The notes under the pieces: generated by a model
Told to the model about the DNA's origin: nothing
The model's input: only the letters and a program-made list of their open reading frames with translations
The model's database searches: none
Shown: positions 35,240 through 50,288 of the stretch, piece after piece
Layout of the letters: each line of letters opens with the position of its first letter
Numbering within the stretch: the first letter of the stretch is position 1
Assembly: GCF_000001735.4 (NCBI RefSeq)
Contig: NC_003071.7
Coordinates: forward strand, 18,203,443-18,267,442
DNA: 64,000 nucleotides
Direction: 5' to 3'
DNA from: Arabidopsis thaliana
Taxonomy: Eukaryota > Streptophyta > Magnoliopsida > Brassicales > Brassicaceae
Program-made: the position numbers and the translations under genes

Positions 35240-37386
35240 TCAGTGTAAAGAAGCTTTGACCAAAAAAAGAGGAAGGTGATGCTCCAAGATGGTCATGAGC
35301 TGATGATGACCTTTCTTTACTTCTTCTGTGTCTACATCGAAGCCTTCAAGCTGTGTTGCAGCTTCCACGAGCTGTCCTCTTAGCTTTTGTGAGAGCAGCC
35401 GGCCACCCGCATCCACACACTCTCTGTACAGTGGCATGTAGGCGATTGCCACTCTCAATGGTGCTGGGAGATCCTTTAGACTTATTGCAGACTCTCCGAG
35501 TTTCAAAACTCTCATGAAATTCATGTAATTTTCCCGGCTTTCCTTCAATCCTTGGTTGAATGCAGCTTCTGACCACTGTTCTTGGAGAAACGATTTGAGG
35601 TCGGAAGGAACAGACTCGTCTTCTGACTTTGCAATGGTGTCTGCAACTGAATATGTGGCTGCTGGATCCCCGAGGAAATCTGATTTAAGGAGAAACTCTA
35701 CTCCGTGGAGGGAACCACCACTTCTTTCACCGGCTGCTTTGAGGATTTCAATGCTGAGAGCAGTAAGGACGGGTCTTGGAACATGAGGAAGGAGATAAGC
35801 AGCAACCTCAACCTGGCTGCTTGAAGTGGCGGCTGTGAGAGCTAAGCATAGCTCCATTTCACGACAGCCTCGTTTCACAAACCATTGAACAACTTGCATG
35901 CAACCTCTCTCCGCTGCTCTCATCAAGGGACCCAAGAAAGCAATTGCATGACCTTCTTCTACAAGGCAATCCATCGTTTCGATTTTACTATAATGCGAGG
36001 CAAAACCAAGGGCTAAGTCAACATCCACGTCTAAGCTATTCCTTTGAGCAATCTGCACCAGGAAAAAGTTCAGTTAGATTGCACAAAGTAACTTGCAAGC
36101 AGTCATTAAGAATTAGATTTACCTGCAACAAGATGCGCACAAGTTCTGTGCTCCCAAAACGAGAAGCTTCAAGGAAGCACTGATTTACATTATCTGCGCC
36201 TCCTTCCACCAGCATACCGAGCAATCCATGTATGACAGTAGCTGAAATTCCAGAAGCCCAGCCAGGATTAAACGAGGTAGAGAACAGCGTAAGCGGGAAG
36301 CAAGCTGCATCAAAGGCTTCTGTGAAATCCTTTCCTGATAGATGGTTTCCTGCAAGATCTAAGAACATCTTGAAAGCAGAAAGCTGGAGTTGGATCTCAG
36401 CAGCTGAGTCTTGGTTAGCTTTATCTCTAGGGCCCTGGCATCGGGAGTGAAAACCTATACATTTGAGTGCCCATTCAGTAAACTTTTGAACTTTAGCACC
36501 AGCTTCTGCTTTGAGGACCTCATCACCGTTACACTCTTGGAGACGCTCGTGCAACCTGGAAACGCCGAGATGGGAAAAAATGGATTTATATAGAAAGGGT
36601 ATCTCACCCTTCCCAGCTAACCAAAGATAAACCAGGAGGAATAAGAACATAAGAGATACTATAGATTTAACAAAAAGCGATTTCTAAGAAAAGTTAACAA
36701 CACTAAAACACTTGCAGATGTAACCAACCAATGTAACATGTAAGACACAATGTAGTGATCATATAAAGCAAAAACAAGGTATCATAACAGAAACCAACTT
36801 CTCCAATAATCCAAAAGTGTTTTACCATAATTATACTGAGAAAAAGGGGAAACATCTTATAAGAGAAAGTATCAAATGTGTACCTTTGAGCCATAACAGT
36901 TACAGTATCAGCAAGACTCACAGTCCGGCTATGGCAAGATGAAACACAAGAAGCAAGAAAGGAAGTCCTAAGTGTAGCTCTAGTATAGTCCTGAGCACCA
37001 TGACATATGATCTTAGCAATCAATTCAGTGATTCCCCGTAACTCATGCTCTGTGCTCAAGAACCAAATAGAATCTAAACTAATACACAACAGATCATTCA
37101 AAGTTTGTGGATCAGCCAGCTGAATAAATCTCTCTGAAAGTTGCCAATCCTGTGAGCTAACAGCACCTTGGAAAAGCCGTCCCAATTCGATTCTATCCTG
37201 TCTATTAAGCTTCTTCTGTTGCTCAAGACCCCTGCATTTCAGTATCTTTGCAGTAGATCCAGAGCATTTGGTCGGTTGAGTGATGATACCTACAAGAGGT
37301 GACTCTCTTGCAAAAACAACATCACTCTCTTGAGGTTCCAAGTCAGAACCTACAGGCTCATCAGGATACATGTCATCGTTCTCCAT
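35240..37386 (-). CDS. Ankyrin-repeat family protein
   Basis: Three coding exons, 36884-37386, 36123-36555 and 35240-36052, give 582 residues, matching my memory of At2g44090. The N-terminus is acidic. The rest is all-helical with ankyrin-like helix pairs in the middle (GLLGMLVEGGADNVNQCFLEASRFGSTELVRILLQ; HYSKIETMDCLVEEGHAIAF; LMRAAERGCMQVVQWFVKRGC). The repeats are degenerate. There are no membrane spans, zinc fingers or RING. Function is unknown; a scaffold role is only inferred. A paralogue in the chromosome 3 block is recalled. It is divergent from GDI1, with start codons 975 bp apart. Confidence 0.9.
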
Positions 37387-38361
37387 CCACTCAGATTTCC
37401 AAAATCAATAATCCAAAAACTTGTTTTGACATTCGAAAAACCTTTGCAATAACAATACTGTATACCAACAAATCCCTTCCTCCTTGTACAAGCAAATGTC
37501 TTGTACCAAAATCAAAATCCAGACTTGCGCAATCAACCACTCCAAGAAATCAAACCCAGGAAGAAAAGAAAAAAGAGACTAGAGATTTCGTTCAGAAAAT
37601 GCGGTAGAATCGATTCACGAGAGCGAAAAGGGTCTGAATTTTAGCAAAACGTAGTCAACAGAAGCATCCAAACCTTAAAATAAAATAAAAACAGAAACTG
37701 ATCCCAATCAGAATCCATGGCCGAGCACAGCAATTGTGAATTCGGCCATGAAAATTGCATCGGAAAGAAGAAGAAAGATGTGAATTTGCAAATTACCAAA
37801 GAAGAACATTCGTAGAGGAGATGGGAAGATGAGCGAACCTGGACGAGATTTTCATTGAGAGGTCAAGAGAACAATGAGAGAATTTTTTTTTATTTTTTTA
37901 TTGTAAAAATAATAATTGACAAAATTAATTAAATAAATTTGCTTTGCACTCACAGAACAGAACAGAAGATGACATTTTCTCTATTTTCATATTTGTCTTT
38001 TTGGTTTAATCGACTGGTTATTTATTTATTACCCTAAAAAAAAACGGAATTGTTTTAGAAAATGCTAATTGAATTATTAGATTGCTTCAGACAGCAAAAA
38101 CATTATTGTAAATCTATTTATTACACACACAAAATTACTTTTAAGTTTTACTTGGTAATAATATTTAGATTTATCCAAATTTCAATAGCCAAATAAGAAA
38201 AAAAAAAGAGAAAAAGCATATAAGAAAGAAAGCATCTTTGGACTTGTCTGATTTTCTCTATAGACGCAATCACCGCCGATTCTCTCTCTCTCTCTCTCGA
38301 GTCTCTCGACGGTCGCATATCAAAAGTCCATTTCTTTCTTCTCTTTGGAGGATCAGCAACT
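37387..38361. promoter_or_regulatory. Divergent promoter region, ankyrin-type gene and GDI1
   Basis: Leaders and promoters of two divergent genes. A (TC)n tract at 38281-38298 lies in the GDI1 leader, a common plant core-promoter element. A leader splice site for the ankyrin-type gene may lie near 37840 (acctgg on plus). No third gene is seen. Confidence 0.45.
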
Positions 38362-41300
38362 ATGGATGAAGAGTACGAAGTCATAGTTCTGGGTACTGGT
38401 CTCAAGGAGTGCATCCTTAGTGGTCTTCTCTCCGTCGATGGTCTTAAGGTCTCTCTCTCTCTTTTTGAATCCATGCTTGATCTGGAGATTTTCAATACTC
38501 TTAATTCGTTACTTACATGATGAACAACGGATCTAGTTGAGATTATTATCTCCGATTGTGTGATTTAAAGCTGGTTGCTTTGTGAGCTTCAACATGAGAA
38601 TCAATTGGCTTCGCGATTTTGACAATGATCTGAATTTAATGCATTTAGTTAGTTATTGAGATTGCGTAAAAAGACTAAATTTTCATCATCTCCACTCCTA
38701 TATCTTCTATGTGATTGATTAGCTGACTTTGTCGCCAAGTTTACTTCTTTTTATAAGTAATCTAATGGTCTACTAATTTCATCTATATTCCAATTAGGTA
38801 CTTCACATGGACAGGAATGACTACTACGGTGGAGAGTCAACTTCTCTTAATCTCAATCAGGTCAATATTTTTGTTAAATATATATGAAGACTTTTTGTGG
38901 TAAGTTATAATCAGCGAGAGTTATTGAATGTTGCTTTGTTTTAAACAGCTGTGGAAGAAGTTCAGGGGAGAAGAGAAGGCTCCTGCTCATTTAGGTTCTA
39001 GCAGAGACTACAATGTTGACATGATGCCAAAGGTTATCAATATTAGCTACTTTCCAGCTTATCTAGCTTCCTTGTTACCAATATGAATTACTAACTGTTC
39101 TCTGTCAATGTGGCGCACCAGTTTATGATGGCTAACGGAAAGCTTGTTCGTGTCCTTATTCATACGGATGTGACCAAGTACTTGTCTTTTAAAGCTGTTG
39201 ATGGAAGCTATGTTTTTGTCCAAGGCAAGGTACATTGATTACTCATTTTCATTTTTATCTTGTGCCTCATTCTCTTTTTTTTCCATAGATTTCAAGTCTG
39301 TTTGTGCATCTTTTTTTCTCCCATGTTTGATCTTGGTCAAAAGCTTTTCACTGATCATTCTAGCTTTGCAGCTTAAGTAATTTTTTTCTAGTTATATTAA
39401 CTGTTTATATGCTACAGGTCCAAAAAGTGCCAGCAACTCCCATGGAGGCCCTCAAATCTCCTCTTATGGGTATTTTTGAGAAACGTCGAGCTGGAAAGTT
39501 TTTCAGCTATGTTCAAGAATACGACGAGAAGGACCCAAAAACACATGATGGAATGGATTTGAGGAGAGTTACAACTAAGGATTTGATTGCGTAAGCTGAT
39601 GTTCTCTTGTCTTTTGCATTATGGTGTTGTCAATATTTGTTTTAGACTATCTGCTGCTAACTATCAATTTAACACTTTGGCAGGAAATTCGGTCTTAAAG
39701 AAGATACTATTGACTTTATTGGTCATGCAGTGGCACTTCACTGTAATGACAATCATCTCCATCAACCTGCCTATGATACTGTAATGAGAATGAAGGTGAA
39801 TTGCTCTCATGGGACTTTAAAGTGTGGATCCCCTTGTTTTCGAAGTCTTCTTTTTTGCTCTCAGTATTTCATGTTTGACTCTGTTGCTTTAAATGTTTTA
39901 TCAGCTCTACGCAGAGTCCCTTGCACGTTTTCAAGGAGGTTCACCATATATCTATCCTCTCTATGGGTTGGGAGAATTGCCTCAGGTTTTTTTCTTCTTT
40001 TGTACATTGCTTTATTTGGTTGGTGCAACTATTCTGGCGTTTTGGACTATAGTTTCTAAATTCTCTCTTATCTTCCTTGGCTCAGGCATTTGCACGACTT
40101 AGTGCTGTCTATGGTGGGACGTATATGTTGAACAAACCTGAGTGCAAGGTGCGTCTTTGACTTCCTTATCTTTGTGGCTTTTTTGTTTCGGTCGTTTCTG
40201 CAACTTTTTCTGTCGTTAACTATATGGATGCTAGATCTGATAACCTAATATTGCTTTTATAACAGGTAGAGTTTGACGAGGAGGGTAAGGTTTCTGGTGT
40301 TACATCTGAGGGAGAGACTGCCAAATGCAAGAAAGTTGTCTGCGATCCTTCTTACCTAACCAACAAGGTAATGGCTGTGACCGGATATCCTACAGTAACA
40401 TTAGCTTTGTTGCATGCATATATCTCTCATCTCTGTTTTATGGTCTGTTGTTATGAATGTGAGCCTTTTAGGCAATTTTAACAATGTGAGCCTGTATGTT
40501 AACATTATTTTAAAATGTTTTATAATCCAATTCAAACAGGTCAGGAAGATTGGCAGGGTTGCTCGGGCGATTGCCATTATGAGCCACCCTATTCCAAACA
40601 CCAATGATTCTCAGTCGGTGCAAGTCATTCTACCCCAAAAACAATTGGGCCGCAAATCAGACATGTGAGTTCTCTTATTCATCCTTTGGTTTCACTTATG
40701 TAAATGTGTTTGAATAATGTGTTAGCTAATCTTTGTCTGAATTATTCTCTTGAGCTTGCTGAGATACCTTCCTTGCTACACACTCTTCTCAACTATATTA
40801 TTTCTTGATTACAACACATACACTCTATAAAACTTGGCAGTGTGTAACATTGAGTCGATTGATATATTTGTTTCTCGGCTCATGATTACATCTTTATTGT
40901 AACTGACAGGTATGTCTTCTGTTGTTCATATTCACACAACGTTGCTCCCAAGGGAAAGTTCATAGCATTTGTGTCAACAGACGCTGAAACTGATAACCCT
41001 CAAACCGAGCTCCAGCCTGGAATCGACCTTCTTGGTCCTGTTGATGAGCTGTTCTTCGACATCTATGATAGATATGAGCCTGTCAACGAACCCACTTTGG
41101 ACAACTGCTTCATATCAACGGTTAGTTTCTCTACCCCTTTTTTAGTGAGCATCTTAAAGTTGGCTGGTTTCTAATAACCTTTTTTGTTCATGTCCTGAAC
41201 AGAGTTATGATGCTACAACACACTTTGACACAACTGTTGTTGATGTGTTGAACATGTATAAATTGATCACCGGAAAGGTAATGTTCTAGAATCACAAATA

Positions 41301-41422
41301 TATCGGTTTTTATTAATTGACGGCGACATATTCTGTAATTGGGGAGTGATCATTGTTTTGTGTTGCAGGAACTGGATCTAAGTGTGGATCTTAACGCAGC
41401 TAGTGCTGCAGAGGAGGAATGA
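38362..41422 (+). CDS. GDI1: Rab GDP dissociation inhibitor
   Basis: Thirteen exons: 38362-38448, 38798-38860, 38949-39032, 39122-39229, 39418-39590, 39684-39795, 39905-39985, 40086-40148, 40266-40367, 40540-40664, 40910-41120, 41203-41277 and 41369-41422. They give 445 residues, as expected for AtGDI1 (At2g44100). RabGDI extracts GDP-bound prenylated Rab GTPases from membranes and keeps them soluble in the cytosol. The almost invariant N-terminus [20 protein letters not shown] and [12 protein letters not shown] (Rab-binding platform) are present, as are [21 protein letters not shown] and the C-terminal [20 protein letters not shown]. All introns are GT-AG. Confidence 0.97.
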
Positions 41423-42046
41423 TGGAAAATATTGCAAGCTCTGTCTCTCTCTGTTAGTCACCAAATGATGTAACCGGTTCTCTTTCTCCCTCTTCTTAAA
41501 AGTTGTCTCACCAAATGTTCTGTTAAAATACTAAATCAAACCGATCTCATCATGCGTACCTATTCCCGGTTATCGCAGTCTGTTTTTTTCTTCTCAAAAA
41601 ACTAAAATGTTGGATTTCGTGGTTTTTGTTTGGAGTGTCTAATATATCATCATGCTCTTCCGTTTGAACAATTATCGTCTCAATCGTTTCGTAGAGAGTC
41701 GTTGCTTAACAAGTTGAATAGTAAATGCATAGCAAAACTAAACTAAGCATATTAAATGACTGGTAATACACACAAACCATTATTTTGTTCTTCAAACCGA
41801 CATAGATTGTTTTTCTTCACATGTCAGTTTAAAATCATATAAACGAACACAAAATTGAGCATTATAAACGGCTCTGTAGAAATCACATATCTTGTTTGAT
41901 CAAACTGGCAGACAGATTCAGCATCTTTGCTGTGTTTATTTGTTACAACGCCTTTCAATCAGTTATATATACCAAACAAAGTCGAACAAGTTCAAAAAAT
42001 CAAAAATCACAACAACAAAAAAAATGTCAGAACAAGTTTTTGTTTG
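41423..42046. other. Convergent 3' flanks of GDI1 and MLO15
   Basis: About 620 bp. The left 200 bp is the GDI1 3' UTR and the right end the MLO15 3' UTR. It is AT-rich and has no gene. Confidence 0.45.
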
Positions 42047-44874
42047 TTAATCATGGTGAGCAATCTCTGATTTTTCCTTGGGGTTCTGATTTTGTTGAGA
42101 GGAGCCTTTTCCTAGCAAGGAGTTCAACTGAATAGACGGTCTTGGACTAGTAGCATCATGACTGGTACCTACTTGTGTTGCGCCTTTCTTCACTCCCCTT
42201 TTAGCCATTTTTGCCCATCCAACAAGATGTTCCTGTGTCTGCTCGTTGAATATTGCACCTTTGAATGAACTTCCCATCTTTTCACCAAAAAATTAGAAGG
42301 TTTGGTTTTGAGTTTGTGTCTTGGTCTAGTTTGATATAAGAACACAAGAAAATTGACTAAGAGATGTAGAATCTGTACCTGAGTTACGAGTGCATAGAGC
42401 GGTAAGGTACTGTAACTGCAGAGAAGCTGAATTATTACCCTGCAAAAATATTTCACATTTCAAGATCAAGAAGCTCATAACAAGATCGATATTAAGTAGC
42501 TTTGGCTATTATTACCCGATGACGAGTCTTGGAATTACGAACTTGACATGATCCATGATGCATGAATCCCAACCAAATTGAAACTGTTGTTACAATTGCA
42601 TGAGTTTTCACTTTTCTCTGTACGTATCTTGATATCTTCTAGATTATTGGTTTAGATCGATTAATGGTAAAGAGTACTTACAAGGATAAAGAAGAAGTAG
42701 GCGATTTCGAAGGAGTTTTGGAAAAGAATGAAATGGATCAAGAAGAGAACTAGCCGGGGACTTTGAAACCAGAACAAATCATCTGATGGTCGGACAACCA
42801 AATCTCCTTCCACAGCAATGTGTTTCTCTGCAACTTCATGAGCCAAATCTGTGATGATATGCTCTAACTTCGTCCCCACGGCAAGTAAAAGCTGAGGAGA
42901 AAACCGCGTAAAAAGAGTTGATTTAGATAGGTTTGAAGCATAGACATGCTTTGAGAAGGTTTTCAGGGACTTACGATCAAAGGAATAAAAGCTAGCCAGA
43001 AGTAAACATGCCATGCTGCAAGAAATATCGAGTCGATGATCATTCAACCGAAAAAAGAAAGAAGAGAAGAAAACTTTGTATTGGATCAAAGTTAAAAGAT
43101 GTCATCTCAGTATCTCACCAACAATGTTTAGAAGCAAGAAGAGAACCACAAATACCCAAAGGTACCAACTGCAATTTGATATATACATTAGAATAGAATC
43201 AAGAACACTATGTTGCATTGGTTTTTGGAAAAACTATAAATTATTTACCTGATACCGACGACTTTCTTGAAATCAGAATTAAGGGCACGCATTAAATACT
43301 TATGGAAATTGAATTTTGGGTTGGTCTTGCAATGAGTCTTATAAAGATCAAATAGAAAAAGTTGTTTTTAGACATTATAGTAGAGATAAACACAAAGCAA
43401 AGGACGAATCAAAAATCCAAGATATATACCGTGACAAAGCCTAGCCTCATTGTGATGTAATCTGATTCATTGACTGACGCAAGAAACTGTTTCATAAACG
43501 ATTGCTGCAAAGGAAAAGAACACATATCACTCAAAAACTTGCATATACACATACAAACATGTCTTTAATTACAAGTAAGATAAGTTGTGAGAAAACAAAA
43601 ACACTCACCACCCATCCCAAGGAAGCATCAGCTTTTCCAACCCCAAGAAATCGTGACCTGATGAATTCGTGTTCTTGAACGTGTGTGAATTTCTTCTGGA
43701 TCACTGTGTAGATATGTGTATATATAAGACTTGTTAACGTTACAAATGACTATAATTAATGAAAAGTTCTCAAGATCCTGAAACAAGATTTTGTACTATA
43801 CTTTGGTCTGTGTCGAAGTCCTTCTCTAAAACCTTATCCTCCCATTTTTTCCATTGCTTTATCTATGCCATAACATTTTGTTATAATCATTAGACACAAT
43901 AAAAAACTTATTCTGCGAATAGAAGTTGTCCGGTTTTAGAGTTTAGGATTATCACTAGCTTATATTTGTTCGTGATATCTCGTAACTAATAAAGATTAAA
44001 AAAAAGATTTATTGTTAAGTAAGGTGTAATTAAGAAAATACCTTCATGGTACCAAAAACAATGGTTAAGAGGCAGAAAATAATGTGGGCAACAGCTAATA
44101 CGAAGATGAATATATGAAGCTCGTGCAGAGCTGATAATGACATTATTGGTACTTTTCCCTGAATTTAAAACAAACAAAAAGATTCAAAAAAGATATCATA
44201 TTATAGACAAATTTATGTTAATTCTACGCACGTCTTCAAATAAAACGTGTAAGTCAAAAAAAGATTTGCAAAGATAAGAATACCTTTAGGGAGCAGTAGT
44301 CACCGGCGGGGGCATCTCCGGCGAGGAGATGACGGCCGGTGAAGCTGAACTGGAAATGGGAGGAGTCTTTAAGGGACTTCTCAGCCCCTGCAGGTTTCGT
44401 ACAAGGGAGAAACTTTTCACTTAACTCCTTTGATATGCAAATCTTTGCGATTTTAGACTGGCCGACCGATAATAGCAACGATATGAACCCTACTAGCATG
44501 AGTTCTGTTTCCAAATTTTAAGAATCCTATTAGAACAAATGATATCATCACATGATGGATCTTTTTTTTTATCAACAAAAACATGAAGTCACCTTCTTTG
44601 ATCTTTTGTAATGCCCCAAAAAGCTGCTTCTGATCGTTGTTCTTAAAGTGCTATATTCCTCATGCATAGATCCATAATAGTCATTTAGTCTACAACGTCT
44701 AAATGAATTATGCATACATATAAAATAAACACAAGGAGCCAATATGTAATATATAACCTTTCCGGCACGGTGAATGAGACGCTCGACGGCAAAAGAGATA
44801 GAGACAATGACGGAGCAGACGAGAGCAACCACCCAAGTTGGTGTGTACTCTAAGGTCGTTCCTCCTCCCGCCAT
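42047..44874 (-). CDS. MLO15: MLO-family seven-transmembrane protein
   Basis: Fourteen exons: 44758-44874, 44593-44650, 44284-44504, 44042-44158, 43802-43862, 43609-43703, 43430-43504, 43249-43337, 43119-43168, 42975-43015, 42682-42891, 42516-42583, 42379-42439 and 42047-42277. They give about 497 residues; I recall 496 for MLO15 (At2g44110), so one splice choice may differ. MLO hallmarks are the extracellular N-terminus (MAGGGTTLEYTPTWVVALVC), the cytoplasmic loop HEFIRSRFLG and later WHVYFWLAFIPLILLLAVGTKLEHI. The region before the C-tail reads FGWDSCIMDHVKFVIPRLVIG and the tail holds the calmodulin-binding stretch. MLO proteins act at the plasma membrane in calcium-linked tip growth and powdery-mildew susceptibility. 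Confidence 0.94.
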
Positions 44875-45784
44875 TTTTTTGCTCCGGTGATTCGTGATTT
44901 TCTTGATCCCCTTCTTGTTTGGTGCAATTATATAATGAATGCCTAATGAGTTTAATCCAAAATGATGACCAGGTAATTGTTTTAAACCGGCGATCTTATT
45001 CTTTAGAACGTGTCTTTAAATATTAAAATTTGTAGGTTATATTCATTTTCATTTCTTTACTAGAAAGTGTAGGTTGTATTCATGCACATTATATAATGTG
45101 TAATGTATGCGGTGTCAGTGTGTGTTTGTCCCCTCTATGTTTTGTAATTTTCTTTATTTAGAGTTTTGGATAGTTACAATGTACAACCTAAATAGAAATT
45201 ACTAATGTTATAGAGCCACCAAGAGTTGTTAATTGAGGTCTAATTAGACTCTTTAAGTCCCCATTTTTTTCCTTTGTCAAAGGTCTAAACCCAATATTTT
45301 TTCTTTTTCCTTTAACAAGATAAAATTTTGACTTGATATTGAATTAATCAAATGTAACTGATCAAACGTTTTATTTTAACGAATTAACCGCTACAATATT
45401 TGATCGGTCAATCTATAAAAACAAAATTTGGACAATTTCGCACAACCGATATAATCTCTTTAAAAAAATGGAGAACAGCTTGTACTCTTGAAGTCAACGA
45501 TTCCGGTTAAGAGCATTCTATCTTTGATACAGCTCGACCGGAATTATTTAATCAACCGGTCAAAACCAGATATTTCTAATGGATTGGTGGGCTTCGAAGG
45601 AACAATCTAACAGCCAATAAAAATTCAAGATCAATTTAAAAGCCCGCCATTGGAAAATAACATGATTAGTCATAAAAAGCCTATCTCGGATAAAAGATCA
45701 CAAGTCTCTGATAACTTGAACAAAAAAAAAAAAACTCGGTCCCAAAATCTTTGAAATTTGCAAAGATAAAGAAGGAAGCTTTCA
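44875..45784. promoter_or_regulatory. MLO15 promoter and RPL7C 3' flank
   Basis: AT-rich 910 bp. The MLO15 leader is short, and a TATATAATG-like element lies at about 44929 (plus) and near 45095. The right 150 bp is probably the RPL7C 3' UTR. No gene is seen. Confidence 0.4.
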
Positions 45785-47490
<1,706 letters not shown>

Positions 47491-50288
47491 TTTTAAATGA
47501 CATATACATACTCAGGCCTTGTCCATCTACATCTACATGTCATCGATTTTGCCCTTCTGAATACTTTCTTCCACCAATACTGTTTTTCTTTTCATAAACC
47601 AACAAATTAAATCTATACTCTTCCAAATCTTCTAGATCGAATATAAGTATTGATATGTGACATTGTGATCATTCAAAACAATAGAGTTTTAAAGCTTCGT
47701 ATGTCTTATTGTCTTAGACTAACATCAAAAGTTAGGTTTATATTTAGTGCTATTACTCTAGAGATACAAAAAAAAATGTCAATATGGTCTTCTAGAAGAA
47801 AAGAAAGAGAAAAACTTTAGTAACCGTAAAGAAGAAGACTAAAGCCAAGAGGATAAGTGCTTGCCAGTTTCGGCCCACTTGTTTCCTCCCCCATAAAGAT
47901 GACAAACTCCCCAAAAGGGAAAACAAATATCAATGCCTATCTTCTAGAACCCTTATCTCTATTTTTCTTCTTTTCATTTAGTAATAGTTGTATTATATCT
48001 TTGGTTTCATTTTCAGGAATAATTAATTAGAAACCAATCCACTTCATCGTAGTCGTAAATCAATCAACCTTCGTTGAAAAGAAAAAAAAAACAACAACTT
48101 CAGTTTCGTGATGATTTCAAATTCGTCTTGCGATAGTCGTGAAATTCATCAATAGAATCTGTTAACAGTACTACATCATCCATTGATCCATAATCCATTT
48201 AAGGGAAATAAAACAAAACTAAATGACATTATAGTTGCTTTTTTCTTGTCGAGCAAAAAGTTTCAAAAGATGTATCCATTGTTTCTTTGACTAACGCGAC
48301 CTATTGATAGCCAATATTACCATTTAGGAATGAAAATGAATCGAAAGTACTCGTTTATATGCGAAACTACTACTACTATTCAAAGAAACTCTACGTTACT
48401 TTTTCTTGACACACGACAATAATTGGTGATGAATAAAGCTAGAAAAGCTGATAGAGAGAAAATACATAAGTAGAGAGTAATCAAAGAAAGGACAATTGAC
48501 GAAACAAGAACAGACAATGTGGGGAAAATGGGATAGAGTGTAATGGACCAGCCCCCTATTAATGTTCGACCCCATTCTTATTATTTTCCTTCTTATCCCC
48601 GACTTTCATTTTTCTTCTTGTCTATCTATGTTCATATCGTGCGCTAACACCCAAATTAATCTTCTTCCCTTGAAACATGTTTTAAATAACGGCACAAATA
48701 GTAAGCGTAGATTCATAAATAACCCCAAAGTAAAACAACAGAAAGCATCATTAATTATCCGGTGGAGACGAGATGACTTGTGTGAGGCTGGAAGTCCGCG
48801 AGACATACCTTTACGTCGGTGCATCGCAGAATAGACGTGTCAACGTTTTAATATAATATGTTGAATAATCGAAGAGTAAGACCCAAGGATAGTTAATGCC
48901 AATGTATATCCATGAGAACTTCTTCTAGAAGACTATAATAAAGTAGAAACCTTTATAAAGTTATAATCAATCATAATATTATTGATGAATCTTATATTCA
49001 AACGAAACTGCCCTCGCAATTTTCTACGTAAAATAATACGTATTACAAAATTAAAAACACATGATGATATCTTACAACTTATAACAACTAAGCACAAATT
49101 TTTTGGCAAAACATAAAGAATCTATACATATGGACTATTCGTGAAAGAATTTGTTTGATAGTGCGTGCACATGCCAATATGAAATGAAAATGTCCATCAT
49201 ACATATTAATATACCTGTTTTAAATTGTAGTAAATTAGGGAGAAACAGTTCACGAGATGTTTACTTATCGGTTGACGGTTGCGTCAGTGAATACGACTCA
49301 TTCCTTATTACTCCATATTATTTGTCTTTGCATAGCTTCTAGAAGCTTTTTGTTATTTCAAATAAAAAGTGATGGTAAAGACTAAAAAGCTCACTACTGG
49401 TCTTCGTGAACTTTATTATCAAGATGTCATAGATTCGGTTTCAATTGACACTGAAATGGAATAGTAATCTAGATATCTAGTTGATAAACTAGTTTAAAAA
49501 GTTATTAGTTCAAACTGTTTTTAAACTATAGACGCTATACAGTGGTAAAAGCGTTAAACAAAAAGTGCGGCGCAGTATACTGTCAATTTAATTTGTGATT
49601 ATAATATACAATATTGTTACCTAACTTCACTTAACCAAGTAACCACTGACCTAACTTCAACTATTTGCCTTTACAATTTACATCATGAAACAACATGGAC
49701 ATTTCTTGAATTTTTGGTTGATATTCAAATAATCAAATTCTTATGGAGTATATGATTTACTCCACTGTTAGTTGTTCATTTTGTCCTTATGAAAGTCTTC
49801 TAGAAGCTTTCTACTTTTCCTGTTTTATGAAAAGATTGTTTTAACAAAAGCACCGTCTTCATGAACTAAACCAGTTGTTATAGATTCCATTTCAAAGTTT
49901 TATTCCTTATTAAGGAAATCGCATCAAAGTAACCCATGTGTTGACTCTTGCCTGTTTGGTGAGATTGAAAGGGAATGATTAAGAAATAAATTTTTAGATA
50001 CGTTTGCGTTTTGCAACATACACGAATCTTGATTTTTTTCATACGCTGCTAAATCAAGTTTATAGGGGTTTTTAAAAATTTAAACGAACCGTCGCGTTAT
50101 TTCAACCGCAAGCAAACTCATCCTCCTCTTTCCCTATTTAAAGGCTCTGCCACCTCTTTGTAGCTTCACACTCACTCAAATTTAAATCGCAACTTTCGTC
50201 AGTTTTTGTGTGTTTTCTTCTACACATAGACACTTTGCTCAATCAAACACACTCTCTGTTCTGTTTTTCTCAAACTTGTTTAAGTTCG
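47491..50288 (+). promoter_or_regulatory. Long spacer and KMD3 upstream region, with TTCTAGAA cluster
   Basis: About 2.8 kb without a supported gene. It has five TTCTAGAA palindromes (heat-shock-element core TTCnnGAA) at 47790-47797, 47942-47949, 48923-48930, 49337-49344 and 49798-49805. A diverged direct repeat lies at 49336-49443 and 49797-49894. A TATTTAAAGG-type TATA box sits near 50135, followed by the KMD3 leader. Several small frames here (for example at 48562 and 49151) have no coding features. Confidence 0.55.
49336..49894. repeat. Diverged direct repeat of about 100 bp
   Basis: Copy 1 at 49336-49443 and copy 2 at 49797-49894 both begin CTTCTAGAAGCTTT. They continue through a TCTTCRTGAACT block and end with ATAGATTC then an ATTTCA- or GTTTCA-type end. 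The copies are about 350 bp apart and strongly diverged between the shared blocks, so this is an old duplication. Confidence 0.5.

Noticed and set aside
48562-48834. Small gene in the KMD3 upstream spacer
   Set aside because: Low-complexity hydrophobic start, no family resemblance and no plausible splice or promoter context.
50208-50288. Upstream extension of KMD3
   Set aside because: The frame is open but there is no ATG; 50289 is the first ATG and gives the expected 409 residues.
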